The position numbers and the translations under genes were made by a program. The notes beneath the pieces are model-generated. The model was not told the DNA's origin and ran no database searches. It saw only the letters and a program-made list of their open reading frames with translations. DNA of 36,679 nucleotides from Bordetella parapertussis (lineage in GTDB: Bacteria; Pseudomonadota; Gammaproteobacteria; Burkholderiales; Burkholderiaceae_B), in the NCBI GenBank assembly GCA_945895265.1, contig CAMDEF010000041.1:1-36679 (forward strand), given 5' to 3'. This document shows positions 15,454-23,818 of the stretch, piece by piece (position 1 is the stretch's first letter; the number at the start of each line of letters is the position of its first letter).

Positions 15454-16728
15454 TTAACCAAGGCTATCCGCCCAGATATTGCGCGCCCAACCCCACGCGT
15501 AAACGCCTTCAAGGTCAGTTGGCCCAGTCGACACCCCACCCGAACCCGCGACTGTTTTAAAGGTCTTTTCGGCTGCATCATACTGATGCACACTTGCCAC
15601 GTGAACGACTTGGGTGTCGTTGACAAAGCTGTAGCAGGTGTTTGTCAGCACGGGCGCAGGGTTGATTTCCCAGCCATTGAGTTGCGCAATGATGGCAGCA
15701 GCAGCAACTTTAGCGTGCTGATTCGCCATGTGACCAGATTTTGGCATCAAGGGTGCAACTTGAATCGAATCACCCAACACGTGTACGTCTTTTGCGGCGG
15801 TGGATTCAAAGGTTTTGAAGTCGACTTGCACCCAACGTTTATTTGCATTGGCAATACCGCCCTGCACTGCTAAATCACCGGCACGCATCGCGGGCAAAAT
15901 GTTTAAGACATCGGCCTTGAGGTCGTCTTGCACATCAAACTTAAGCGTCTTGGTCTTGGCATCTACCGCTGTCACATTGAACTGTGGGCGATATTCAAGG
16001 ATACCGGCGTATTGCTCGGCCCAAACTTTTTTAAACAAGCCAGGCTTTGAGATGACATCAGGGTTCGCATCCAGAACAATGACTTTTGACTTAGGCTTAT
16101 TCTTTTTGAGATAGTTGGCAACCTGGCAAGCGCGCTCGTAGGGGCCGGGTGGGCAACGGTATGGGGCAAGCGGGATACTGATTGCAAAAACGCCGCCATC
16201 CTTCATTGAGGCAAGCTGTTTATGCAAGGCCACCGTTTCGTCGCCCGCTTTCCAGGCTTGCAAGGTGACGCCCGCTTGATTTGCTTGGGCCAAGCCTTCG
16301 ATGCTATCAAGCATTAGGCTAATGCCTGGCGACACCACCAGCTTGTCGTATGACAATGTTTGACCCGACGCGAGTTGAACGGTTTTCTTTTCAGCGTTAA
16401 ACGAGGCGACGCTATCTTTTACAACTTTAACGCCATGCTTTTTTTGCAATGCGTCGTATGACACCGTGACATCAGCCAAGGTCTTTGAGCCGCCAATCAC
16501 CAAGTTCGACATCGGGCACGAAATAAATTGTGCATTGGGTTCGATCAAGGTGACATTCGCGGTGTTATTCGAAAGTAGCCTGAGGTATTTAGCGGCAGTT
16601 GCACCACCATACCCACCACCCACCACGATGATTTGAGCCTTGTTGAGGCTAGCGCGTGCAAGCCCTGGCATACCAAGAGCAGCACCAAACAACGCAGAAC
16701 TTTGTCCTAGAAATAAACGACGATTCAT
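15454..16728 (-). CDS. fccB: Flavocytochrome c sulfide dehydrogenase, flavoprotein subunit
   Basis: 424-residue periplasmic flavoprotein that oxidises sulfide and passes electrons to its cytochrome partner. The start at 16728 (MNRRLFLGQ) follows AAGGGG by 7 bases and gives a Tat signal (RRLFLG) ending near LARA. FAD binding is seen in IIVVGGGYGGATAA (33-46). Cysteines fit the FCSD pattern: C71 (covalent flavin position) in ISCPMSNL, and the redox pair C192 (PYRCPPGPYERAC) and C365 (NTCYSF). ALGDS-type second nucleotide segment appears as HVLGDSIQVAPLMPKSGHMAN. The cytochrome gene ends 13 bases upstream. It would equally be called soxF in Sox clusters. Confidence 0.93.
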   Translation of the reverse strand: MNRRLFLGQSSALFGAALGMPGLARASLNKAQIIVVGGGYGGATAAKYLRLLSNNTANVTLIEPNAQFISCPMSNLVIGGSKTLADVTVSYDALQKKHGVKVVKDSVASFNAEKKTVQLASGQTLSYDKLVVSPGISLMLDSIEGLAQANQAGVTLQAWKAGDETVALHKQLASMKDGGVFAISIPLAPYRCPPGPYERACQVANYLKKNKPKSKVIVLDANPDVISKPGLFKKVWAEQYAGILEYRPQFNVTAVDAKTKTLKFDVQDDLKADVLNILPAMRAGDLAVQGGIANANKRWVQVDFKTFESTAAKDVHVLGDSIQVAPLMPKSGHMANQHAKVAAAAIIAQLNGWEINPAPVLTNTCYSFVNDTQVVHVASVHQYDAAEKTFKTVAGSGGVSTGPTDLEGVYAWGWARNIWADSLG

Positions 16729-16741
16729 GTTGTGCCCCTTT

Positions 16742-17104
16742 TTATTTTTTTCCAAGCACAGACGCGATTGTCTGCAGCTGCTCATCTGTGTAGCCTTTGG
16801 CTAACTGATGCATGATGGTGCCGGTCAACGCACCGCTTTTATAGTCGAGCATTTTTTTCAAGATCTCGGCTGAGCTCAGATGATTGATGACGGGCATGCC
16901 AGTCCCTACCACGCCTTGCCCGTCTGTGCCATGACAGTTCGCGCAGGTCGCAGCCAAGCCTCGCTGATAGAGCTTGAGTGCATCTTGGTTTTGCGCGTGC
17001 GCTGCGCCCGCTGCAGCGAGTACCACCGCAAGTGCTGTCGCACTACGCGCGACCGAGCGCCCGAGCGAGCCAAAATCAAAGCGTTGTCTGTTGATTGCTT
17101 TCAT
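16742..17104 (-). CDS. fccA: Monoheme cytochrome c subunit of sulfide dehydrogenase
   Basis: 120-residue exported c-type cytochrome with a signal peptide (ending GAAHAQ near residue 38), one heme site TCANCHG (C54, C57, H58) and a probable axial Met98 in GTIMHQL. The start at 17104 has GGAG 5 bases upstream. Its position directly before fccB identifies it as the electron acceptor of that flavoprotein (FccA/SoxE type), with electrons then going to the respiratory chain. It is a single-heme, short form; diheme FccA proteins of some phototrophs are about twice as long. Confidence 0.88.
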   Translation of the reverse strand: MKAINRQRFDFGSLGRSVARSATALAVVLAAAGAAHAQNQDALKLYQRGLAATCANCHGTDGQGVVGTGMPVINHLSSAEILKKMLDYKSGALTGTIMHQLAKGYTDEQLQTIASVLGKK

Positions 17105-17139
17105 GTTTTCTCCAAAAAACTGAACAATTGTGCTGACCT

Positions 17140-17150
17140 TCACATTGTGA
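17140..17150. promoter_or_regulatory. Dyad upstream of fccA
   Basis: TCACA-T-TGTGA (17140-17150) is a perfect 5-bp dyad located 36-46 bases before the fccA start, with a second small palindrome ACAATTGT at 17124-17131. It is a candidate operator. The regulator is unknown and both are short enough to occur by chance. Confidence 0.25.
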
Positions 17151-17297
17151 TTAACGGATTATGACCGAGCGTTCGCAACAATAGGCAATACTTTAACAAG
17201 GGTTTGCCCTAGCGATTCAGCCAACACCTCGACTGATTTGTTATATCGATATGTGGCTCGGGCGGTCAGCCTCGGGGCGCTCTCGACGCGACGCAGG

Positions 17298-18197
17298 TTA
17301 AACACCCTTCTCCTTGAACCACGCCAAGGCCTTTTGCCAACCGTCCTTTGCTGGCCCCTCTTGATAGGTCTGCCGATAGTCAGCATGAAAAGCATGGGGT
17401 GCGTCTGGGTAAATCTCAAACTTTGAGGACTTTGCCGCAGCCGTGGCACTGGGGCCAGACAACGCGAGTTTCATTTTTTCGACATCTGCGAGGGGGATAC
17501 CAGTATCTTGCCCGCCATAGAGGCCCAAGACCGGCGCACGCGTTTGCGCGGCGAGTTCAAGCGGATGCTCTGGAAAATTATCACTTTTTTCGCCGACTAA
17601 ACGGCCGTACCACGCCACACCAGCTCGCATCGAAGACAGCTTTTGGCAAGCCAACCAAGTGATGCGTCCACCCCAGCAAAAACCAGTCATCCCCACACGA
17701 CTCAGGTCGCCGTTATTGGCGCCGGCCCACTTTAACGCCGCTTCAATATCACCAAGCACTTGCTGATCAGGGGTCTTGGCCACGATCTGAGACATGATCT
17801 CAGCGACCGTGCCTAATTCCGTGGGCTCACCAGCGCGCGTAAAAAACTCGGGGGCAATCGCTAAGTAGCCGACTTTCGCTAGACGACGCGTCACGTCGGC
17901 GATGTACTCGTGCACACCAAAGATTTCGCTGGCGACGATAATGATTGGCAATTTTCCTTGTGCCTGCGCTGGCCGAGAGGTGTAGGCCGCAACATTTGTG
18001 CCGTTTGAATCGATCGTCACTTCTTCGCTTTGAATACCAGCAAAGTCAGTTTTGATTGCTTGAGATAACACCGGCAGGGCTGCGCTGGCAAAACCAGTTC
18101 CCAAACTACCAAGTGTGGCAGCTTTCATGAAGCGACGACGCGAGGTCGGGTGCGCAGAAAACAATGCGGCGCCATCTTTAGCGAGATCTGAGGTCAT
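17298..18197 (-). CDS. Tat-exported dienelactone-hydrolase-family protein
   Basis: 299-residue alpha/beta hydrolase. The triad is complete: nucleophile C174 in GFCWGGR, D231 in YGGQDTG, H268 in PHAFHADY, and the DLH-type glutamate E91 in SEIFGVHEY. Unlike cytoplasmic dienelactone hydrolases it starts with a Tat signal (TSRRRFMKAATLG, residues 18-30), so it acts in the periplasm, where the Sox and Fcc enzymes work. It lies between fccA and the divergent soxC. Its substrate is unknown. Cysteine-nucleophile chemistry on a sulfur ester or thioester is speculative. The gap to fccA is 193 bases, so it may have its own transcript. Confidence 0.88.
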   Translation of the reverse strand: MTSDLAKDGAALFSAHPTSRRRFMKAATLGSLGTGFASAALPVLSQAIKTDFAGIQSEEVTIDSNGTNVAAYTSRPAQAQGKLPIIIVASEIFGVHEYIADVTRRLAKVGYLAIAPEFFTRAGEPTELGTVAEIMSQIVAKTPDQQVLGDIEAALKWAGANNGDLSRVGMTGFCWGGRITWLACQKLSSMRAGVAWYGRLVGEKSDNFPEHPLELAAQTRAPVLGLYGGQDTGIPLADVEKMKLALSGPSATAAAKSSKFEIYPDAPHAFHADYRQTYQEGPAKDGWQKALAWFKEKGV

Positions 18198-18500
18198 GCT
18201 TTGCTCCTGACTGACGTCAACGTAAAAAGGATTGTCGAGTCGCCACTTTCGCTAGGGTTTACACCAATAGCGTGAGGCCACTCTTTTAAATTACTTTTCG
18301 GTATTAGTTTATAACTAAAAACATCTTCAAGCGAGCCAATTTTGAATCGGACTATTCTGCGAGCGTCAAACCCGCCCGACTGGCTGTTGCGTTCAACTCG
18401 CGACTTGCCTTGTCTATACGCACCCCTTTTTACCTCAAGTACACGCGTCGGGAAACCAAATTCTGACCCCTCGCAAATCAGCGCGACAAAAAGCTAGATC
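18198..18500. promoter_or_regulatory. Divergent control region between the DLH-like gene and soxC
   Basis: This 303-base gap separates two divergent units of the sulfur locus and must hold both promoters. The clearest element is TTAGTT-TAT-AACTAA at 18304-18318, a perfect 6-bp dyad with a 3-base centre in an AT-rich stretch, which is a reasonable operator for an ArsR-type SoxR or similar repressor. A related TTAG-AACTAA occurs after soxD at 21132-21141. No such repressor gene lies in the window. No coding sequence was seen here, and no strong -35/-10 pair could be fixed. Confidence 0.4.
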
Positions 18501-19862
18501 ATGAGCAACAAATTCACAAGCTTGACCTTCGGCCGCTTACGCAAAGCACCAGAGCATTTTTTGGAGGGCGACCTGCTCGCCCAAATCAGCCAGAACGGGC
18601 TCGACACACAGCGCCGCAATTTCATCCGCAAAAGCTTTTTGGGAGCGCTAGCCACTGCCACGGGTGCGAGTGCCCTAGCGCAAAGCACAGCGACGCTCGG
18701 TGACCACGCCATTCTTGACAAGCAAATTTGGGCCACCACGCTGGGCAAACCCGTTGCAGCGAACCCCTACGGTATTCCGTCAAAGTACGAAGCAGGTTTA
18801 GTGCGAAGAGAGTCGCCAGGCCTGACACGGGTATCGGCAGCATCGGTATCCTTTACCCCTCTGCAGGGTCTGTTTGGGATGATCACGCCAAGCGGTTTGC
18901 ACTTCGAACGCCATCACCAGGGGTGGTACGAAATTGATCCGGCGATGCATCGACTGATGATCAATGGCTTGGTCAAGCGCGAAATGATTTTCACGATGGA
19001 AGACCTCATGCGCTTACCAAGCGTTTCGCGCATTCATTTCATTGAGTGCGGCGCGAATACGGGTCTTGAATGGGGTAACGTTGCCGTCCCGACCGTGCAA
19101 TATACCCACGGCATGATTTCGTGCAGCGAGTTCACTGGTGTCCCCCTTGCCACACTGCTCGATCTGTGTGGTGTCGACCTTAAAAAGGGTAAATATATTC
19201 TGGCTGAAGGCGCAGACGGCTCGGGGATGACGCGCACCATCCCCGTCGAGGCCGCCATGGACGACGTCTTGATTGTGTGGGCGATGAACGGAGAAATGTT
19301 GCGACCTGAAAATGGCTACCCTCTCAGATTGCTTGTGCCCGGCGCGCAAGGTGTGAGCTCAGTCAAATGGCTGCGTCGTATTGAAGTCGGTGATCAACCC
19401 TATGCCAGCAAAGACGAGGCCGTACACTACATTGACTTGATGCCAGACGGCTTGCATCGGCAATACACCTCGATCCAAGAATGTAAATCTGTGATCACCA
19501 CACCCTCGGGCGGACAACAACTCTTAACCAAAGGTTTTTATAACGTCAGTGGTATCGCCTGGTCTGGTCGGGGCACGATCAAACGTGTAGATGTTTCGAT
19601 GGATGGCGGCAAAAACTGGCGAGAAGCACGCCTTGAAGGTCCAATCCTGACGAAGGCCATCACGCGCTTCAACATCAATTGGGACTGGGACGGCGCACCG
19701 GCAATTTTGCAGTCACGCGCAATTGACTCGACCGGCTACGTGCAGCCGCCGATCAATATGCTGCGCGAAGTGCGTGGCACACGCTCGATTTATCACAACA
19801 ACGCGATTCAATCCTGGAAACTCGACACCAACGGTGAGGTCAGCAATGTTCAAGTTGGCTAA
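18501..19862 (+). CDS. soxC: Sulfane dehydrogenase molybdenum subunit SoxC
   Basis: 453-residue periplasmic molybdopterin protein of the sulfite-oxidase family. With SoxD it removes six electrons from the sulfane sulfur bound to SoxY, making thiosulfate oxidation complete without sulfur globules. A Tat signal (RRNFIRKSFLGAL, residues 38-50) lies after an unusually long 37-residue N-terminal stretch. The molybdenum ligand is C183 in HFIECGANTGLEWGN, and the C-terminal dimerisation domain contains IAWSGRGTIKRVDVSMDGG. It is translated ahead of soxD with a 17-base overlap. The length is normal for SoxC. Confidence 0.95.
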   Translation: MSNKFTSLTFGRLRKAPEHFLEGDLLAQISQNGLDTQRRNFIRKSFLGALATATGASALAQSTATLGDHAILDKQIWATTLGKPVAANPYGIPSKYEAGLVRRESPGLTRVSAASVSFTPLQGLFGMITPSGLHFERHHQGWYEIDPAMHRLMINGLVKREMIFTMEDLMRLPSVSRIHFIECGANTGLEWGNVAVPTVQYTHGMISCSEFTGVPLATLLDLCGVDLKKGKYILAEGADGSGMTRTIPVEAAMDDVLIVWAMNGEMLRPENGYPLRLLVPGAQGVSSVKWLRRIEVGDQPYASKDEAVHYIDLMPDGLHRQYTSIQECKSVITTPSGGQQLLTKGFYNVSGIAWSGRGTIKRVDVSMDGGKNWREARLEGPILTKAITRFNINWDWDGAPAILQSRAIDSTGYVQPPINMLREVRGTRSIYHNNAIQSWKLDTNGEVSNVQVG

Positions 19863-21117
19863 ATTTTTAACGGGCGACCGAGTGATCGTGACAAAATTTC
19901 AAGCTAACGGCTCGAGAGTTGATCGATTCGTCCAACGAACCGAAGCCTTTAATGTATTGACTGCAGCCGGCACAACCGCAGCAATCCATCATGTGAAGCT
20001 CGCTGCAATGACGCTGTTCAGTGCGGCAACGCTATTTTGTACAGTGAGTGACAGCGCCGCGCAAAGCGCTTCGTCCAATCAGTTCAGCGGCATCGGCCGC
20101 ACAGCCACCGCCGCAGAGGTCAAAGCGTGGGATATCGACGTGCGTCCAGACCTGAAAGGCTTGCCCGCAGGCTCAGGCAAAGTACAAGACGGCCAGACGC
20201 TTTGGGACAACAAGTGTGCCAGTTGTCATGGCACGTTCGGTGAGTCAAACGAGGTCTTTACACCCTTGGTAGGCGGCACCACCGCCGCAGACGTCAAGCG
20301 CGGCCGCGTTGCCTCGCTGACTGACCCAAAGCAACCTCAGCGCAGCACCTTGATGAAAGTGGCAACGATTTCGAGCTTGTACGACTATATTTATCGTGCG
20401 ATGCCCTGGAACGCGCCTCGCTCGCTGACAGCCGACGATACCTACGCCGTCTTAGCCTATATGCTCAATCTGGCAGAGATTTTGCCTGACGACTTTGAGC
20501 TGAGCAGCAAGAACATGGCCGAGGTGCAACAGTTGATGCCAAACCGCAATGGCATGACGCGCGAGCACGGCATGTGGCGGATTGACGATGCGCCCGACGT
20601 GAAAGCGGTTGCCTGTATGAGCAATTGCGTTGAGACGGTTAAGATCACGTCAAGTCTGCCAGATTACGCACGCAATGCACACGAGAATCTCGCTGAGCAA
20701 AACCGTGGTTATGGGCCGTTTCGTGGGGTCGACACCACTCGCCCACCCGTGGCTAAACTGCCGGGCTCAGATCTAGGTCGACTCGCCCAAGCCGGCTCAA
20801 CGACAGCGGGTACAGTCTCAAGCGCAACTGCTTCGCCCCCATCGTCTGCTACTCCCGCTAAGCTCATTCCAGCAGCCGACTTATTTAAAAAGCAAAACTG
20901 CTTTGCCTGTCATGCTGCGAACAGCAAACTCGTTGGCCCCTCGCTAGCTGAGATTGCGATTAAGTACAAAAATCAGTCCAACAGCGAGGCAATGCTCACT
21001 GAAAAAGTCATAAAAGGCGGGGCGGGCGTTTGGGGGGCAATCCCCATGCCGGCTCAAAACCAGTTATCTACGGCGGATTCGCAGGCGTTGGTCAAGTGGA
21101 TACTAGCCACTCATTAG
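19846..21117 (+). CDS. soxD: Diheme cytochrome c subunit SoxD
   Basis: 423-residue electron-accepting partner of SoxC with two c-type heme domains: CASCHG (C124-H128, axial Met186 in RAMPWNAP) and CFACH (C352-H356, Met401 in IPMPAQ). A Pro/Ser/Thr/Ala-rich linker at about 317-338 separates the domains. ATG 19846 follows GAGGT and overlaps soxC by 17 bases. With this start the hydrophobic signal segment begins only around residue 49 (VKLAAMTLFSAATLFC), giving an abnormally long n-region. A GTG around 19993 would give a normal signal peptide but lacks a visible ribosome binding site. Confidence 0.93.
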   Translation: MFKLAKFLTGDRVIVTKFQANGSRVDRFVQRTEAFNVLTAAGTTAAIHHVKLAAMTLFSAATLFCTVSDSAAQSASSNQFSGIGRTATAAEVKAWDIDVRPDLKGLPAGSGKVQDGQTLWDNKCASCHGTFGESNEVFTPLVGGTTAADVKRGRVASLTDPKQPQRSTLMKVATISSLYDYIYRAMPWNAPRSLTADDTYAVLAYMLNLAEILPDDFELSSKNMAEVQQLMPNRNGMTREHGMWRIDDAPDVKAVACMSNCVETVKITSSLPDYARNAHENLAEQNRGYGPFRGVDTTRPPVAKLPGSDLGRLAQAGSTTAGTVSSATASPPSSATPAKLIPAADLFKKQNCFACHAANSKLVGPSLAEIAIKYKNQSNSEAMLTEKVIKGGAGVWGAIPMPAQNQLSTADSQALVKWILATH

Positions 21118-21328
21118 TGTTAACCATCCGATTAGAACTAAACACTCACTAGCGTCTTGCCCGCAGCCTCAGCAGAACCGGCGTAATATTTAACAATTCT
21201 CAACTATTTAGTAATATGCGCAGCAACGAGTCAAGTTAGACGCACGCCCACCTAACGCCGAACACGCAGCACTAAGACGTCATACTTAACAGCAGCACAC
21301 ACTATTTTTGAAATTGACAGGAGCAACA

Positions 21329-21781
21329 ATGAATAACCAACGCAGAAACGTCTTACGCCTGACCTCGGTCATTGCCCTGATGGCGAGCACGGGCTTGATC
21401 ACCAACGCACAAGCCGCTGAATGGAACAAAGCTGCCTTTGAAGGCAAAAACCTCGACGATGTGCTCAAAGCCATGGGTGGCACAAAACCTGAGACGTCAG
21501 CCGACATCATCATGCGCGCGCCCGATATCGCCGAAAACGGTGCGGTCGTACCTGTTGGCGTTGAAACAAAACTCAAAGCCACTCAAATCGCGATTTTGGT
21601 CGAAAAAAATCCTAGCAATCTCGCCGCGCAATTTATGTTGCCTGAAGGCGCTGAAGCTTTTGTGACGACGCGCGTCAAAATGGGCCAAAGCTCAAACGTA
21701 CACGCTTTGGTCAAGGCCGATGGCAGGTGGTATATCGCGACAAAAGAAATTAAGGTCACGCTCGGTGGTTGCGGCGGCTAA
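21329..21781 (+). CDS. soxY: Sulfur carrier protein SoxY
   Basis: 150-residue substrate carrier of the periplasmic Sox cycle. The swinging-arm C-terminus KVTLGGCGG carries the single cysteine C148 on which thiosulfate is bound and processed. A Tat signal begins QRRNVLRLTS and ends near AQAA (residue 30); SoxY is exported bound to SoxZ. CAGGAG precedes the ATG by 6-7 bases. A 211-base gap from soxD, with no gene in it, suggests a second promoter for soxYZ. Confidence 0.97.
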   Translation: MNNQRRNVLRLTSVIALMASTGLITNAQAAEWNKAAFEGKNLDDVLKAMGGTKPETSADIIMRAPDIAENGAVVPVGVETKLKATQIAILVEKNPSNLAAQFMLPEGAEAFVTTRVKMGQSSNVHALVKADGRWYIATKEIKVTLGGCGG

Positions 21782-21860
21782 GGCTTTGTTCGCTTTCACA
21801 CCACCCGACGCACACCACACGTTTAACACTCGAATTTAAGATATTTCAAAAGGAATCATC

Positions 21861-22172
21861 ATGGCAGATCCAATGCGCATTCGCGCCGCTGAAAAAGACG
21901 GTATCGTCGACGTCAAGGTTTTGATGAAGCACGATATGGAATCCGGTCAACGTAAAGATGCAGCGGGCGCCGCCATCCCTGCTTTTTTTATCCAAACCGT
22001 GATCGCTCAAGTAAAAGGTAAAACAGTGTTTACCGCCGAATTCGGTCCAGCTGTCTCGAAAGATCCCTTTTTGAATTTTAAATTCAAGGGCGCAGCAAAA
22101 GGCGATGAGATCGTCGTCGACTGGGTAGATAACTCGGGCGACAAGCGTAGCGATAAAGCAAAAATTAGCTGA
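21861..22172 (+). CDS. soxZ: Sulfur carrier partner SoxZ
   Basis: 103 residues, the usual SoxZ size, with the immunoglobulin-like strands and motifs expected: MRIRAAEKDGIVDVKVLMKHDMESGQ split by a turn, FIQTVIAQVKGKTVFTAEFG, and DEIVVDWVDNSGD. It has no signal peptide, consistent with export piggy-backed on Tat-targeted SoxY. AAAGGAA lies 7 bases before the ATG. SoxYZ is the heterodimeric platform visited by SoxXA, SoxB and SoxCD. A 173-base gap without a gene follows before soxA. Confidence 0.96.
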   Translation: MADPMRIRAAEKDGIVDVKVLMKHDMESGQRKDAAGAAIPAFFIQTVIAQVKGKTVFTAEFGPAVSKDPFLNFKFKGAAKGDEIVVDWVDNSGDKRSDKAKIS

Positions 22173-22345
22173 AGTCTGTGAGCGGCAAAAAGTCTCATCG
22201 CCGCTGCTAACTTCCAAGCGATTCTCAGGAAGTGACCTTACCGCTGCAAACGTCTCAACGCTTCACCGTTAGTCATTGCAAACCGAGCGATTACTGCAAG
22301 TACGTTTAGTTTGCTGTTCATGCTGCCTTGACTCAGGATCCAATC

Positions 22346-23149
22346 ATGAAAATAAAATATGCGTCCTTCCTTTTAACAGGCTTGCTGAGTCTGGGCACAG
22401 CGCCCGTCTTTTCGCAAAGCACCAGCGATGAAATCGCCAAATATCGCGAAATGATTGCGGATGGTAATCCGTCAGAACTCTATGAAATGGCGGGTGAAGA
22501 ACTTTGGAAAAAACCTGCCGGACCTAAACAGGCAACGCTCGAAAAGTGTGATCTTGGTCTGGGGCCCGGCGTGGTACATGGCGCAGCTGCTCAATTGCCG
22601 CGCTATTTCAAAGACACCGATCGCGTGCAGGATCTTGAGTCGCGCTTGATGACTTGCATGCAGACCTTGCAAGGGATCGCGCAGCAAGACGTCATCAACG
22701 GCGCCTTTGGCAAGGGCGTTCGCAAAGATATCGAGGCCGTTGTGGCTTATGTTGTGACGCACTCAAAAGGCATGAAGATCAACGTACCCGCTACACATCC
22801 AAAAGAAAAAGAGATGGTGGCCTTGGGTAAAAAGATGTTCTTCTTTCAGGGCGGGCCGATGGATTTTTCATGCGCCTCGTGTCACTCGGTAAAGGATCAA
22901 CGAATTCGCCTGCAGGATTTACCTGACCTAACCACCCAAGCAGGTGCCGCCTTGGGTTGGGGCGCTTGGCCAGCCTATCGCGTCTCAAGCGGAGAGTTCT
23001 GGACCATGCAACGCCGGCTCAATGATTGCTTCAGACAGCAAAGGATGCCTTTCCCGATATATGGATCAGACGTCACGGTTGCGTTGTCGATTTTTATGGC
23101 AAACAAAGGTGATGGCGGTATCGTTCAAACACCCGGCCTCAAGCGCTAA
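22346..23149 (+). CDS. soxA: Monoheme SoxA, L-cysteine S-thiosulfotransferase subunit
   Basis: 267-residue periplasmic cytochrome that, with SoxX, joins thiosulfate to the SoxY cysteine. The Sec signal covers residues 1-24 (ending VFSQ). There is a single heme site, CASCH (C176-H180), and the catalytic axial cysteine C228 in NDCFRQQRMPFPIYG. In the N-terminal half the second heme of diheme SoxA is missing; C68 and C104 remain and probably form the disulfide seen in monoheme SoxA. ATG 22346 is used; an in-frame TTG lies six codons upstream. It is followed 31 bases later by soxX. Confidence 0.96.
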   Translation: MKIKYASFLLTGLLSLGTAPVFSQSTSDEIAKYREMIADGNPSELYEMAGEELWKKPAGPKQATLEKCDLGLGPGVVHGAAAQLPRYFKDTDRVQDLESRLMTCMQTLQGIAQQDVINGAFGKGVRKDIEAVVAYVVTHSKGMKINVPATHPKEKEMVALGKKMFFFQGGPMDFSCASCHSVKDQRIRLQDLPDLTTQAGAALGWGAWPAYRVSSGEFWTMQRRLNDCFRQQRMPFPIYGSDVTVALSIFMANKGDGGIVQTPGLKR

Positions 23150-23180
23150 TTCAAACAACACAGCTCAGGATAATTCACTT

Positions 23181-23804
23181 ATGAACACCTTATACGTTCG
23201 TTATGGCACGACCGCCGTGTTGCTCGCCTGCCTGTCGTTTGGCGCTCAGGCACAGACCGTTGACGCAAAGTTTGAAGCCATGCTCAGTAGTGGTTTCAGA
23301 GCGCAAGGGATTGCCGGGCTAGATCGCCTTAAGCAAGATCCAATCCAAACGTTGTGCTCAGACCCAGACGTCCGTAACACGCCGGCAGCACAAAAAGTGT
23401 TAATTGAAGAACAAAGCAAAGCCATGGCGGCAATTAAACCGCCAGCAGACGGAAAATATTTAGGTAGCTGGAAAGCAGGTGAAGCCGTTGCACAAAGCGG
23501 CCGCGGTGCAACCTGGTCAGACACGACCAAAACACCCAATGGTGGAGGCTGCTACAACTGCCATCAAATTAGCAAACAAGAAATTTCGTATGGCAACATC
23601 GGGCCCTCTTTGACAGGCTATGGCAAGACACGCGGCACCAGCGACGCGATTTTGACCTACACCTGGAATCGCATTAGTAATTCAAAAGCGTATAACGCTT
23701 GCAGCAACATGCCCCGTATGGCGCACTTCAACTTGCTGACTGAACAGCAGATTAAAGATGTCATGGCCTTGTTGCTTGACCCTGAATCGCCAGTAAATAA
23801 ATAG
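23181..23804 (+). CDS. soxX: Cytochrome c SoxX with N-terminal extension
   Basis: 207-residue partner of SoxA. Sec signal 1-24 (ending AQAQ), one heme site GGCYNCHQ (C124, C127, H128) and axial Met177 in CSNMPRM. About 100 residues precede the heme domain, much more than in short SoxX proteins. A long SoxX together with monoheme SoxA is the combination known from Starkeya novella (type II SoxXA). Extra cysteines C59 and C174 could form a disulfide tying the extension to the heme domain. CAGGA precedes the ATG. soxB begins 14 bases after the stop. Confidence 0.95.
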   Translation: MNTLYVRYGTTAVLLACLSFGAQAQTVDAKFEAMLSSGFRAQGIAGLDRLKQDPIQTLCSDPDVRNTPAAQKVLIEEQSKAMAAIKPPADGKYLGSWKAGEAVAQSGRGATWSDTTKTPNGGGCYNCHQISKQEISYGNIGPSLTGYGKTRGTSDAILTYTWNRISNSKAYNACSNMPRMAHFNLLTEQQIKDVMALLLDPESPVNK

Positions 23805-23818
23805 GCATTGGGCGCGAC

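Noticed and set aside
15454..16785. A longer FccB starting at 16785
   Set aside because: The extra 19 residues overlap the cytochrome gene and would bury the Tat signal; the ATG at 16728 has a good ribosome binding site.
17159..17297. A small gene between fccA and the DLH-like gene
   Set aside because: Open frames there overlap neighbours on the wrong strand, with no ribosome binding site or recognisable protein.
22181..22205. AGCGGC/GCCGCT hairpin after soxZ as terminator
   Set aside because: Six-base stem with a 13-base loop and no T-tract; it could easily be chance.
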